Positions 47,140 through 59,200 of a DNA stretch of 64,000 nt are shown piece after piece. Made by a program: the position numbers and the translations under genes. Source of the stretch: Marsupella aquatica (taxonomy: Eukaryota; Marchantiophyta). A model generated the notes under the pieces. That model was not told the origin of the DNA. It saw only the letters and a program-made list of their open reading frames with translations, and made no database searches. Position 1 is the first letter of the stretch. Every line of letters starts with the position of its first letter. Location of the stretch: positions 12,152,001 through 12,216,000 of the forward strand of contig OZ316892.1 in the NCBI GenBank assembly GCA_973895155.1, in the 5' to 3' direction.

Positions 47140-48418
47140 CTTTAGGGAGACTTTCAAAAATACATGACTCCAAGTTTAGGGGAGTCATTGTTGTTACATT
47201 TTATCAACTGATTTTTGGGGGATATTTGTGAAAGTCATTCCTACAACTTCTGATAAAGTAGCAATTGTAACACTAGTAGGGCAGTCATATGTAAGTTGAA
47301 TAAGCTACTCTCCATTACGGCATTCTGAAATAGAGTGCAAGAAGGATTACATGCACTCTAGACATCACGGAATGTTCCATTTACAACCCTTGACTTGCAA
47401 CTTGCGGAGTCGGGAGCACTAGGTGCACATAGAAGGAATGGGGGTTTAGGGTTGCAAAACTAGTTAAATGTCTTCATGTCAAGAGCATTGTAGCTAGTTA
47501 TCCTAGCTAGCCTAATTAAACGTGCATGGGAGTACTTGCCTCTATAATAGTAAGTCTTATGCTGCTCAATGGATTCCTTAGAGTTCATGGGCAACTTTGA
47601 CAAGAATATTGGGGTGATATCATTTTCAATTCAGGGCTAAAGTAGTGTCTGGCCCCCATTCTTTGTCCACCCTCCCTAAGTGGCATGTGTAAGGGTTAAT
47701 TTACAGTTGCGTTCTAAGAGGTTACAGTTGCGTTCATTTAATCTTTGCTCACAAAGTGTCGTGTCCAATTTGCTTTAGGGTACTAACATGTGTATCAACG
47801 GCTCATGTCAATGCAAAGTGGTCGAGCTCATTGGGTTTGGTTCACTAAGTGTCACTAAGTGTTAAGGTATGCTTTGTGCGTGAGTGTGCCTTTGGACACG
47901 AGTTTAGGGTGCGCGGGTTTTGTTTAGGGTTTAAACACGCCAGCAGAGTGCAAAGTTCAGTTCAATGTGCGTGGGAACTCGGAGGGTTTTGTTTCAGAAA
48001 AACTCACTTGTCCATTACGGGGACATTCGTCGTGCCTGAAGGTCGTCACATTGTGCGCAGTCTCACAAAGTGGGGAGTGTGCTTCGCGATCGGGGCAGTT
48101 CCTTCGCGTAGGGGAGTTTTGCGCTTGGAGCTTGAAGGTTTACCTTCAAAGCTCTAGAGCATTCAAGCTGAGAGGGCGACCGGCTTGCGGAGTGGAGAGG
48201 TGAGCTGCAGTGGACGACGAGCTCTAGGACTGGGAGGAGCTGTGGGCGGGCAGGAGCTGCAATTTGGGAGCTGCTCTGGCCGCCGGTCTGGCCGAGGAGC
48301 TACGAGCGGAGAGCAGCTGGAGTGGAGCTCGAGCGGAGTGGAGCTGGAGTGGAGTGCTTCTGTCACACACTGCTGAGGATTGCTACGTAGCTTCAGTTTG
48401 GGCGGCGGTGCGAGCAGA
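47140..48418. other. No gene recognised
   Basis: Only short, unconvincing open frames such as 47849-48157. A CACTAGTAGG string at 47271 was considered as a transposon end but lacks support. Confidence 0.4.
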
Positions 48419-48610
48419 GGTGCTGAGAGCGGCTCAGGTGCCAAAGGAGGTGGTGCGAGCGGAGGTGCGAGCGGAGGTGCTGAGAGCGGCTCAGGTGCCA
48501 AAGGAGGTGGTGCAAGCGGAGGTGCGAGCGGAGGTGCTGAGAGCGGCTCAGGTGCCAAAGGAGGTGCTGAGAGCGGAGGTGCGAGCGGAGGTGCGAGCGG
48601 AGGTGCGAGC
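48419..48610. repeat. 57-bp minisatellite
   Basis: Units begin with ggtgctgagagcggctcagg at 48419, 48476 and 48533, followed by 12-bp sub-units ggtgcgagcgga. One frame encodes GAESGSGAKGG repeats, but neighbouring frames are open too, so the pattern alone explains the open frames. Confidence 0.85.
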
Positions 48611-48719
48611 GGAGGTGCTATTGGATCACTGAGAAGGCTGCAACCTCTCTATCTTATTCCTACTATTTGGCGGTTGCAGTTGGAAGGAGGGTCGAGTGGC
48701 GAACATTTTGTCAGTTGAG

Positions 48720-50327
48720 GACTCAGCTGCGGGTTTGTCATTTCCTGGAGCTCAATCGCTTGCTACTAAGACTACTGTTGCTGCAATTGCAAGTTGCTTG
48801 ATCATGAGCTACCTAGCTCCATTGTGAGTTGCCTCCCTATTCTCCTTGTTCTCCCTGTCTCCCCCTTGCTTGCAGTTACTATCGCCAGGAAGAATGTGTT
48901 TGGCCAAGATGCTAGATTGCGACTTGTCTTCTTGCTTCTAGCTCGTGTATATGCTGGCATCCGTGGGGGTTCCTCGAGTTTGAGTCTGCAGAGGAAGAGT
49001 CTATCATAGTCTAATTAAATGTGGGCCATATTACTCTGGTCAATGAATGAGTTCCCTGGAAATAGAACCTCTCTGATTATAGAGGTGCGATTTGGTCAGA
49101 ATTTTTTCCCCTCTCATTGTATCCACTGATGCCAACTCACTTTCATCACCTCAATTCTGAACAATGAGCGTAGTCTCAGGCTCCATACTGCCTATACTGA
49201 ATGGTCTAGCTGCGATGTCCACCTCGGCTGAAGTGAGCTCTGACTTGGAGCCTTAACATTTGTGTTCGATCTGTGGGGCTGTTTAGAGTTGGTTCCGTCC
49301 AGAAGCTGCTCTACTGAAGTGATAGAGCTCCGGCTTGGAGGTGGATCTTCACTTTTTTGTGGGTCTGAGTGACTTCTGTCTAGCTGGGCTTAGCTGAGTC
49401 AGTAATACATTCAAAAGAGGTGAGTATCCCTGACCAACATTTATTTACTCTTGACCACGCCAAACTAATGGCGCTTCAATTTGAACTTTCTAAGTCTGAC
49501 TGCTGACTCCGCTCCTTAAAACCTACCTTAATTATATTCATGTCTTTCTTTTGTGCATGCGCATAATGTCTTTCATTCAGTTTAACATTAAATGTGAGAC
49601 AGGGCTGCATCCAGCTCTTCTAGATGACAAGAAGGCATTGATCAGTTGCTTTTTTATCTGTCCTCACCAAACAAGAAATCTTTCTTACAAGAAACCTATC
49701 TTACAAGAAATCCAGCCTGGCCGAGAAGCTGCAAGTGGGGAGGATGTCTGTAGAAATTTGTAAGGAGTGGTTTGTCTCACAATGCCATTGTTGATGAAAC
49801 CTTGCTTCTGCTGATGAAACCTTGCTTCTTCTTAATCCAATGCTTGCTGCCTTGTTACAACGTTTGTCTAGTTGACCACTTCAGTGCCTATTCTTCATTT
49901 CCTGTTGTTCCATTTTTGGAAATTTATGCTTAAGGAACCTGCATTTCCTTCCCTGTCCCCATGCTATCTCCACTGCACCTTCCACTGCTAGCTATGTTGA
50001 TTCCTTCCACTGCTAGCTCTAGACAATGATGCAGTCCAAATGCTGATCAGTCTCACTGGGGGTGCCGGTGCAGACACAACTCGCACTGTGTGATTGTAGT
50101 TTTGCTTTGTCAGGACGAATGTGTTTGGCTAAGATGCTAGATTGTGGCTTATCTTCTTGCTTCCATCTCGTGTATATTCAATTAGTAGAAGCTGGGAATG
50201 AAGTGAAAATTGAATTTCCTTATATTAAGCATCCTGACCTAGAAACTCAATACATAAACTCCTGGAGTCCCTCGGGACATAAAATGAGCCAAATTGTTTC
50301 AAAATTGGGAACCTGCACCCGCACTAC
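48720..50327. other. No gene recognised, with one diverged 65-bp direct repeat
   Basis: Text around gaatgtgtttggccaagatg at 48888-48954 recurs at 50112-50176. Nothing else stands out. Confidence 0.45.
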
Positions 50328-50670
50328 TCAAACAAATGTGTTGGGCTTGGTGGCCTTGTAAGTCGTCTTTAGCTTTCGCGATGGAGGTTGAATCTTGCGG
50401 TACGTCAAGGGGAACTTGATCTTTGAATCATGGAACTGCTTGGTACTTTCTCGCTTGCACAGAGAGACAGGAACTGTTGTAGTCTTGATGATCTGGATGC
50501 AAGGGAACCAAACTCTATGACAAGAAGCCATCTCATCATACATCTGCTCTACAACGATGTTCAATGTGGTATCACGATATTTCTTGTACATGTTGGGATA
50601 ACCTGTACGACTCTGATACCTCACCCAGATACCGAAGTTCTTAATTGTGGTGGGCTTCTTTTCGAAGATC
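50328..50670 (-). pseudogene. Ribosomal protein eL20 (RPL18a) pseudogene, C-terminal part
   Basis: The frame reads [36 protein letters not shown] and [18 protein letters not shown] before ending KATKPNTFV. This closely follows the last two thirds of eukaryotic large-subunit protein eL20 (about 113 of 178 residues). Upstream, a stop interrupts the homology (CVYQ preceded by TAA), and the N-terminal third is absent. No introns interrupt the homologous part, consistent with a processed copy truncated at its 5-prime end, though no poly(A) tail could be placed. Several residues conserved in the family are altered, e.g. RHRV to CHRV. Confidence 0.85.
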
Positions 50671-50699
50671 TGGTAGACACATTATTCAGCATTTGCTAA

Positions 50700-51677
50700 C
50701 TTCGAAACTAGAAGGGTAACACATTAAACAACAGAGAAACTCACAACATCCTCCTTTGGTCCTTCAGAGTCTGTACTTTGATTATGAAGTTTGACTGAGT
50801 TTCTGTTTACTGAAAGAATGTGACTGTGTAAGAGTTCCGTTTGGCAGTGGATTGGTTGAAGCACTTCATGCTAGTGTGTTGTCTACAGCTCTTCAACCAG
50901 CTTTCGTCTTCCTTGTCTTTCACCACTTACGATGACATCAATTCAGCTAAGACCATAGAAGGTTCCAAAGCATCTAACTTGTAAAATTGCATTCTGTTAC
51001 ATCAAGGACTAAGGTGTTGGGTGCCAAAGGAGACAACACAACAAACACGCTGAAAAGACTTCAGGACTGGGTTCAACAAGGTAGTGAAGGTGCTTAGAGC
51101 CTAGTAAGTATGCATTCTGTATCTTTCTCTGTTGATGTGAGCTTGTGCATAATGGGAGTTGTAGTTGGCAAGAGTTCCAAATATGAATAGATCCAGAAGT
51201 ATGTGATCATGTACTTGCTCTATAAAGTTCTGAAGATATAAGCATTTTCTGTTAGACCAGGCAACTTGGGAGTTGGTAAGTGTCACCTGCATCTGAGGGG
51301 CTACACCGGGGGCATCAGTGGAGGTTCACTTGCACAACACGACAACCAGTGAATTTTCTCTCTGCTGCAACCTGCAAGGTGAGACTTTCGGTCTTTCTGG
51401 ATGAAAAAACAGGATTTTAATATGATTGATATACATGTCCGTCGAGAATATGGGTTTATCACCAAGCTCTTTGTCTTAGGAAACTCATAAACTCAGAATC
51501 AAATATGTACTATGCACGTTTCATGCTATGTGTATACTATGACCTGTAGTTGGAACCAAGACAATGAGTGAGAACTGATTAGTTTAGGTGGTTGCTGTTG
51601 GCGAGGCAAGTCGACCTCCTGCTCACCTTGCTCATCAAAGGACGTGAACAGAGGACATCACAACGAAAGCAACACTT
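50700..51677. other. No gene recognised
   Basis: Unremarkable sequence between the eL20 pseudogene and the inverted repeat arm. Confidence 0.4.
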
Positions 51678-52127
51678 ATGGTGAGGACCCGCAACGCTGA
51701 ACATGTGCGACTTGCACGCAAGGCAGAGATGTTGCGCCTTGAGTATGTCAGACTTGGGATCCTTCCAGCCCAGTCTGCATGGTACTTTGAGTACCCTGTT
51801 GTTTCCAGGAACAACTACAGCCGGCCTCTACCTGCTTCAGTACCCTTCCCGACATCCTTGGTATTTGTGTCTCTTGTACATGACCCGCCACAAATTAGGT
51901 GCCAAGGGTGTGTACACAGTTGCCTATATGACTGTCCTGCCTGTAGGGCTTCTGGCCCAGAATTGGATGACCGTTCTCTTGGATGCCGATTTTTGCACAG
52001 AGCACAATGTATCATCTGGAACCACTCACCATCCTGCAGTGTGCCTGGTGATGTCACTTGTCCTGCCCTCCCAGACCCCACCACCGGTGACTTTGGTGTC
52101 TACACATGTTTGGATCACATGCTCTAG
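51678..52127 (+). CDS. Hypothetical ORF in the left inverted arm
   Basis: Starts MVRTRNAEHVRLARKAEMLR and runs 149 codons, and two other frames are also open for long stretches. Its second half (from 51940) is repeated, inverted, at 63763-64000. I cannot tell which frame, if any, is real. It precedes the PHD gene in both arms, so it may be an exon of the same gene. Confidence 0.3.
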   Translation: MVRTRNAEHVRLARKAEMLRLEYVRLGILPAQSAWYFEYPVVSRNNYSRPLPASVPFPTSLVFVSLVHDPPQIRCQGCVHSCLYDCPACRASGPELDDRSLGCRFLHRAQCIIWNHSPSCSVPGDVTCPALPDPTTGDFGVYTCLDHML

Positions 52128-52744
52128 AGGACCACTTGTCACACCGCATGCACAGACCAGATACCATTGACCTATAGCTTAACACTCTGACTTCAACACA
52201 GAGGATATTTACTTAAAATTTTGATGTATGAGCAATTTTGGGTCCAGGGTTTAGGGTCAACAGTACATAACTTATATCCTATTATGCCTGCACTAAGCAA
52301 AATATCCTAATTTAAGAGGCTAGCAAACTCGCATAAAAGTCTCTATTGAAAGACTGCTTTCATGACTGCTTTAACCTGGTGAACATTGCAACGTTCAATG
52401 AATTAATGGGCCATGTGATAACCTGTAAAATGTGATTTATGCATCACTTATTTGTCTCAGCCACTATCATAGCCTATTTAGGATGTATAAATTTCAACCC
52501 TTATGACACTGCTTCATACCAATCCTCTTCGAAGAATGCGCGTTTTACATGTCACGACTATTGTATGTGATTCAAATGCATGAAATATTGTTGCAGATCT
52601 CCTTTGGTGAATCATAGCCACAATTAAAATTGAGGTGTTGGTGGAGCAATTGTATTAGGGGATCAGGTTTGTGTGTGGGCTCAACATACCAAAAGTATGT
52701 CTGCTCTGCATCCTTGTGTGGCCATTCCAATTCATTGCAGTAGC

Positions 52745-52888
52745 AAATGCCTTTGTACCTTAAATGCTAAATATATTTTACTTTCTGTGCAGTCTGCTAA
52801 ATTGTAGAGTCTATCTAAATGCCTTTGTACCTTAAATGCTAAATATATATTACTTTCTGTGCAGTCTGCTAAACTGTAGAGTCTATCT
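52745..52888. repeat. 72-bp tandem duplication
   Basis: Two copies begin at 52745 and 52817 and contain ttactttctgtgcagtctgc, which looks like a 3-prime splice site, so the possible acceptor of the PHD exon is doubled. Confidence 0.85.
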
Positions 52889-52899
52889 CATGCGCAGGC

Positions 52900-53580
52900 A
52901 TGGCATGACCTAAAATTCAAGCCAAAAAGCATGTGACAGAGGTGAGAAACACAGGTGTACTTGGGGCAGATGCTACTAACTTCTCTGCAAGTCAGATTTT
53001 CTAGAAGGCAGCTCATTGTTGTGCCATTTGTGACGATGGTGGGGGCCTGGTCATTTGTGAGGGCCCTTGCATGAGGCATTTCCACCTCAACCCGGAGTCT
53101 GACCTTGCTGCAGAAAACAACTGTCCAGGGGTGGGCCTCCCGTCAACACACCAGGGAGACTGGATGTGCACTGATTGTTTGGAGAAGCAGGCTAAGTGTG
53201 CACAGTGTGGGAAGTTGGGGTCCTATGAGGGCTCTGTTGATGCTGCAGCAAATGTTAGGAAATGTCCAGACCGTTTTTGTGTGAGATTTTTCTGTTTTGA
53301 GTGTTTGCCTGCTCATGCCACAGCTTGCCCACTTCATAGGTGCAAGGCATGTGGTGAGCATGATCATGAGTACTGGACTGACATAGTCCACTGTGCTAGG
53401 TGTCCCACCATGTGGCACTATCATTGCCTGAAAGATCGTCAAGCAGAGGGTTATGCTTGTGATAGAGAAATCTATGATCACTCTGCACATGGTGTTGATC
53501 GATGGATATTTTATTGTCATCGCCATGCCATTGATCCTACCTCGCGCACTCCTGTGAGAGATCACATATCTTGGCTGTGA
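52900..53580 (+). pseudogene. EDM2-like PHD protein, decayed copy
   Basis: Same reading frame as the intact copy at 62463-63143, but with TGA at 52906-52908 (third codon) and TAG at 53002-53004, where the other copy has Gln. The zinc-ligand pattern, from CAICDDGGGLVICEGPC to HCARCPTMWHYHCL, is intact after the second stop. The C-terminal WIFYCHRHAIDP tail is also kept. Many replacements against the other copy (e.g. ECLPAHATACPLHRCKACGE) point to long independent decay. A CACTA element begins 91 bases after its stop codon. Confidence 0.8.
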
Positions 53581-53670
53581 AGCTGAACATTGTACATGCA
53601 CAGTGCACCTGATGTGGATGTACTATTTTTTGAGATTGCAGAGATTCCAATTTTGAAAAGGAGTTGGGTA

Positions 53671-53700
53671 CACTAGTAGAAACCGGGGGGTATTTAGACC
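53671..53700 (+). repeat. Terminal inverted repeat of the TNP2 CACTA element
   Basis: CACTAG start. About 20 of the first 28 bases match the inward reading of 13585-13612. Confidence 0.78.
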
Positions 53701-54498
53701 CCATTAAACGACTATTCAGTACCGTATAGGACTTGGAAACGACTGGGAAGGACTCCAGTCCTTTATAGGACTGCGAGTCGTATGTTTTGTTACTATAATC
53801 AACTGAGTCCTTTATAGAACTGGTTTATAAGTCGTTTAATAGACTGGATTTTCAGTCTATTTTAGTCTTTGTGTGGGTAGCTTTGGTGAGTCGTTTTCAG
53901 TCTTTTATGGGCTGCGATGGTGAGTCGTTGGGAACGACTAAAAAGGTTATGGAGGGTAGTCTTTAAATATACTTTGTGGGGTATGTATAAGTCTTTCATG
54001 TCAACTGGATATGAGTGATGAAGACCCCACTATACTACTTGGAATGAACCCACTCTTGTGCACAAATAACATATTGCATTCATGTTTTATTGTGTACTTG
54101 GAATGAACTCACTCTATAAGTTCACCATTCATTATGTTAACATTAGAATACATAGTTTCAGAAAGCCATCTTCTATACCATGTACACTAATATGAATTCA
54201 CAGATTCAAACTTCATAGACTACAAAGAAGGTCACAAAGTATTCCTCTATACCATACACACTAATACTGAAATGATACAAAACAGATTCAAGTATCATAG
54301 ACAATCACCATAGAGCCATAGTTTGACATCAATCACTTGTTTCATACATACAGAATTCAGAAATATCAATGTCACACACAACGGCTCCTTCATCCTCTTT
54401 ACCAAATGGAAAAATTGGTACAGATATGTCTTGGATCTTTCCAAGGCAATGTCAAAATGTGACACAATTCACATGATTCTATCTACACTTGCATTCAG

Positions 54499-55092
54499 TC
54501 ACTGCAGACTAACACACTCTGATGGCCAAAGCACAAGAGATCCTACTGCATCTGCAATTATTTCCTGAGGTGGATCATCGTCTCTATTCGGAAATGGCAA
54601 ATTACAATCAGATACAATCACTGTAGTCAACAACACTACTACATGGTCATCCGGGACCACTTTGCCATGGAATTTTGCATGGTCCGGTCGCAAAATGCCT
54701 GTACCCACACATACCTGCGAGTCATCCTCCCATGATAGAAGATTATGGACTGGCTCTGCTGTGGCTATCACCTCCACCTTACCCTGGCTGTTTTTCTTGG
54801 CTTTCCTGGGTGGCTTATACATGACATTATTCATACCTTGGTTGCGAGTCATGACTTTGGCACGAGTGTTTTGTGCTGGTGATCGAGAATTGGCTACACT
54901 CTTCTTCAAAGAATCTGCATCCATATTTGACACTTCTGATTGTGTAGCAGGATTTCCCTGCGACATCATCTCAGTATCTGCCAACATTGTACTTGCTTCA
55001 ATTGAAGCATCTACAATCTTACTTGCATCCAATGTTGCTCCCAAGTTTTGACGTCGCTTCACCTTGCTCCCACTTGGTTGAGAGTCTGTCAA
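54499..55092 (-). CDS. Accessory CACTA protein segment (TnpA-like position)
   Basis: An open frame of 197 codons starts MTDSQPSGSKVKRRQNLGAT and has a basic patch (MYKPPRKAKKNSQGK). No domain is recognised. It lies between the transposon end and TNP2 on the same strand, where CACTA elements often encode a DNA-binding TnpA, or it may be the last exon of the TNP2 transcript. Possible further exons lie at 55670-55951. Confidence 0.42.
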   Translation of the reverse strand: MTDSQPSGSKVKRRQNLGATLDASKIVDASIEASTMLADTEMMSQGNPATQSEVSNMDADSLKKSVANSRSPAQNTRAKVMTRNQGMNNVMYKPPRKAKKNSQGKVEVIATAEPVHNLLSWEDDSQVCVGTGILRPDHAKFHGKVVPDDHVVVLLTTVIVSDCNLPFPNRDDDPPQEIIADAVGSLVLWPSECVSLQ

Positions 55093-55669
55093 CTCTGCAT
55101 CAACTACAATTCAGTGTCATGTCCAACATAAGTCAATCACTCATCACATGTGCTAAATGTACATGTCACCAACCACAAAGTTGTCACTATCTCCTTACCA
55201 TTATGAACAGCCTTCTTCCCCTTCTTTGCCATTGCCATATGCTCCATGTCTGCTTCTGTTGATCAATAAACACACCACAATATTCAAGTTGAATCTATTA
55301 ACCACTGAATTGTTTCTCAACATTCATATAGAGGAATTTAAAGCATCAGCTTACCTGATACCTCCTTGGCTATGGTCACTGAGGCACTGGGCACATCTTC
55401 TTCATTATTGCTCTTTGAATCACCTGATACATCAATCATGATGTCACTTCAGATCCCAGTTCATCCAACCAGTTCTTACAGAAAAGATTACCTCCAACCG
55501 GCTTAAGCTTCACAAAACTCCATGCACTTTTCAAATGTAATGTACTGGATCATAGCAGGTTACCTGTCTCAGCAACCTTCTTGCCCTTTTGCTTACTGAT
55601 TACAGGGTCCTTCTCTGCCTCCACTCTTCCTGCATTCAAACCATTCACTCAATTCATGAAAACTTACTT

Positions 55670-55951
55670 CTAACATTTGAACATAGGACACAATGAACAA
55701 TGGGCCGGTGTCATTTCCATACCTGTGTCAGATTTGCCAATTCCCTTTTTTGTTAACAAGGGCACACTTTGTACAATGTTGCCCTCATTGTTTGGTTGGG
55801 AACCACCCAATTTTTCAATCACAAGCTTGAAATTAGATTCCACTGATGCAAGAAGGTTTGCTACAGATGCCTCCACAATATCCAAACGATCAGCCAATTT
55901 ACTTTCCACTCGAGGGAGTCCACACTCTAATGACTTCAACCGTTCACACAT
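55670..55951 (-). CDS. Short coiled-coil exon downstream of TNP2
   Basis: Reads MCERLKSLECGLPRVESKLA, then RLDIVEASVANLLASVESNF, a clear heptad pattern. It probably belongs to the accessory protein or to a C-terminal extension of TNP2. The splice junctions were not resolved. Confidence 0.4.
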   Translation of the reverse strand: MCERLKSLECGLPRVESKLADRLDIVEASVANLLASVESNFKLVIEKLGGSQPNNEGNIVQSVPLLTKKGIGKSDTGMEMTPAHCSLCPMFKC

Positions 55952-56282
55952 CTCTGTGAGAGTTGTAACAGTTCACTGTCATAACACAACTTACATATCT
56001 CAGATAACTGTCCCCAAGAACTGGTTGCTTACTTCCTACTACATTTCTTTCTGATGCTCAAGGCCAAATAGTCACAGAACATACAGAATTACAACATAAT
56101 CACCTGTTTGGAAGTTACACTTGTCACCTCACTCCTTTGTTTCATGAACTCCTCTCTCACTTCTTGTGCTGATGGTTCTTCACCTATCCTAAACATCATT
56201 CCAGGCAGCAATTCCCGTTCTGTGACTCTGTGTAGGTAGTCATCCTCAACCTCATACTTGCCAACCGCCAGCTGTTGCCTAT

Positions 56283-59200
56283 TGCAAATCATCAACCTCA
56301 TCATATTCCATTTGCCCAGGTTCATCATATGTCTCTCTCAATGTTAAGGGGATGTAGTCAGTCCCTGCCCGAGTTGGAAGTACAGTCTCATGACTAGGAT
56401 GCTCGAATGCAGCATGGTCATCCAAACTGAACTCTACTTTACTTCCATCCATCCGCCTGTTCCGTGCTTGGCTATGGCATACCACCCTCCAGCCATGTGA
56501 CTCCTCCACATCTGCAAAGAAAGCCTGTTCAACTTGGCTAGGGAAAACAAAAGGCTCAGACCATTCTGGTACTCTGGACCTAAAATTGGCCAACAAGAAC
56601 CCATCATGATCACGCTTCATGGTGGCCCTTGGTCTCTGCCACTCTGATTTCACCCATGATCCCTTCATCAATATCACTGGGACACTTGTGTTACCATAAT
56701 TCAACACCCAAATGTTGGTCAACTCCCCCACGTAACCCATCTTCATCCACCCCCTCTGTTCTTCAGAGGTTCTCTGCTCAAACACAGAAATCAAACCACA
56801 ATCATATGATACACAATGGTCACCCTGCTCATCCCTCACTCGATAATGATTTCCATAAGCTCTCATCCGTTTGTAGGTCAGAATAGACAATCGTGGTGGC
56901 ACAGATAGAAGATACAAATCCTTCTCCATATCTGGGTGATGTCTACTATGCTCTCGAATTGTCACCCGAATCCACTGCTCGAACTGTGGGAAGGGATCCT
57001 GCTGCCTAGAGTGTGCAGCTTTTTGCATATCATATTCCCTGCAATATGAGGTACAGGCATAGTTAGGTCTAAACAACACATGACAACCTAAGATCACCCT
57101 TGGAACAGACAAGAAGCATCACAACAAAGGCAAGTCAATTCAATCACTCACCTCCACCATGGTTGGATAGGCTCTGTGTTTGCCAGCACATATGAATGAG
57201 CCTTGTCTCGAATCGCAACAGGCAGCTGAACAGCACGTCCCACACCTTCAACAACCTCGCCACTCACTCCATCATCTTCACCAGATTTCCAAACTCTTGT
57301 CATAGCTTCACCAGACCCAGCCATGTACTCTGTTAGGAATCCCAACGTCTCATCCTTAATGTACCCCAATGCCATGGAAGCCTCTGGCCTGTAGTATGTT
57401 CTCACATGACCTTTCAACAACTTCATGTATCGCTCCATAGGGTACATCCATCTGGTACTGACTGGCCCATACTGCCCTAGCTCTTCTACCACATGGATTA
57501 GGAGATGAGTCATAACATCAAAGAAAGCAGGGGGGAAGTATATCTCCAAGTCACAGAGGACATAAGCAGCATCCTGCTTCAACTGCTCCAATCCTTGGGG
57601 ATCCCACACTTTCACACATATATGGCGAAATACATTGCACAGTCGAAGAATGACATTACGGACTGGTTTCTGCATGAGACCTCTGAGGCATAGGGGCAGA
57701 ATGTGCTGCATCAACACATGGTAGTCATGTGTTTTCATACTGCCAAGTTTATTCTTTGTAATATGCTTCTTGAAGGCACCAGCATAGCCAGAGGGCACTT
57801 TCAGACAGCTCAATCTATACAAGAATGTCTTCCATTCATCCTGTGTGCACACATAGGGAGCTTGGAACTTGAGAAGTACATTGGGATTGCTTGCATGGGG
57901 CTTCAACCAAAGGTGAGGGCGAATCCCCTTCTGTTGCATATCAGCTCGAACTGCTCCTGTATCTTTCTCACCCGACAAGAACTTCAGCAAGCTCTCACAA
58001 ATATTTTTCTCAATGTGCATGACGTCCACATTGTGTTTGCTGGGCTCGAATTCCTGCACTCCACAAAGCAAAGAATTCAACAACAGAAACACTAATTAAC
58101 CACATAGGAGGATTGTAACCAACATCAATCCACCATTGCTCCAATCTAAAATTGCAATCATACAGGGGCTGGAGGCTAAGTACATTACCCTCCAGTACTC
58201 CAACTCCAAGTCCATCAAGGTCTGTCTTTTCACACCGTGTTTCACCACTGGATCCTCAGGTTCTCGATCAGTGGCACTTCTCTTGTCCCAATCAGCCTTC
58301 CTGGCTGCCCACCTCAGGACTTGCTCTCTGGTGATCCTCTGTGGTGGGCCACGAAGCTCTGTTTTGTTGTTGAAGTGTGCAATTTGAGACCGTGTGTGCC
58401 TGTAAGGATGATCAACAGGCAGATACCTTCTATGCCCCTGAAATTTCATACTGTGCAGGGCATGCGACCACTCACTTGTCACATTTTTCCCACATGGTGT
58501 GCACCCCACATAGCCCTTTGTCACTCGTCCAGATATGATGCCATGGCCTGGGTAATCTGCTATATCCAGCAAACAAATTGCATGCAGTCTAAAGGGGCTG
58601 GGTCGAAGAAGCCCCTTCAGAACATCATGGGTTAACACCCCTTCTATCCACAAAGTCTTCCACTCTTCCACTGCTGGAGCCAACATGATATCTATGAATT
58701 GCTCGGTCACAGAAGCTGGTCTAGGGATTAACAGCACCATCATGACAAAAAACCTCTTTGTAGTCATCCATGGGGGAAGGTTGTAATTTAGCAGCGTAAC
58801 CGGCCAACATGAATAACGGTTGTTTTTGTCTCCAAATGGGTTTACTCCATCCAGTGATAGACCAAATCGAAAGTTCCGCTTCTCTGCAGCAAACTGTGGC
58901 CACCTCTCATCAACAAATTTCCAATGGTTGGAATCTCCAATGTGACGCTGCAGGCCATCACTACTCTTGTTATCAGGAGTCCATGTCATCAGCTTGGAAA
59001 TGGCAGGGCATCTAAACAGACGTTGTAGTCTAGGAATGAGAGGAAAATGACGAAGAACCTTGGCAGGGTGTGTACATTTCCCTACATTCTTGTACCTGTG
59101 CTTACCACAATGAGGGCATGTCAATTTATCTGCATGCTCTTTGCGAAAGAGAACACACCCATCAGGGCATGCGTCAATAGACACATAGTTCAGCCCAAGG

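Larger units (their letters stand above)
51940..53655 (+). repeat. Left arm of an inverted duplication carrying a PHD gene
   Basis: The arm aligns in inverted orientation with 62415-64000. Homology starts at or before cctgtagggcttctggcc (51941; window end on the other side) and stops near ccaattttga at 53656, 15 bases before a CACTA terminus. The arms differ clearly in sequence and by indels, so the duplication is old. Confidence 0.82.

Noticed and set aside
47271-47290. CACTAGTAGG string as a further CACTA end
   Set aside because: After the first ten bases it does not follow the CACTAGTAGAAACC terminus, and no subterminal repeats or partner end were seen.
48163-48718. Gly/Ala/Ser- and Pro-rich proteins across the minisatellite
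   Set aside because: Composition and repeat structure explain them; neither strand has supporting signals.
51815-52084. Minus-strand open frame in the left arm
   Set aside because: Shadow of the longer plus-strand frames and not kept in the inverted copy.
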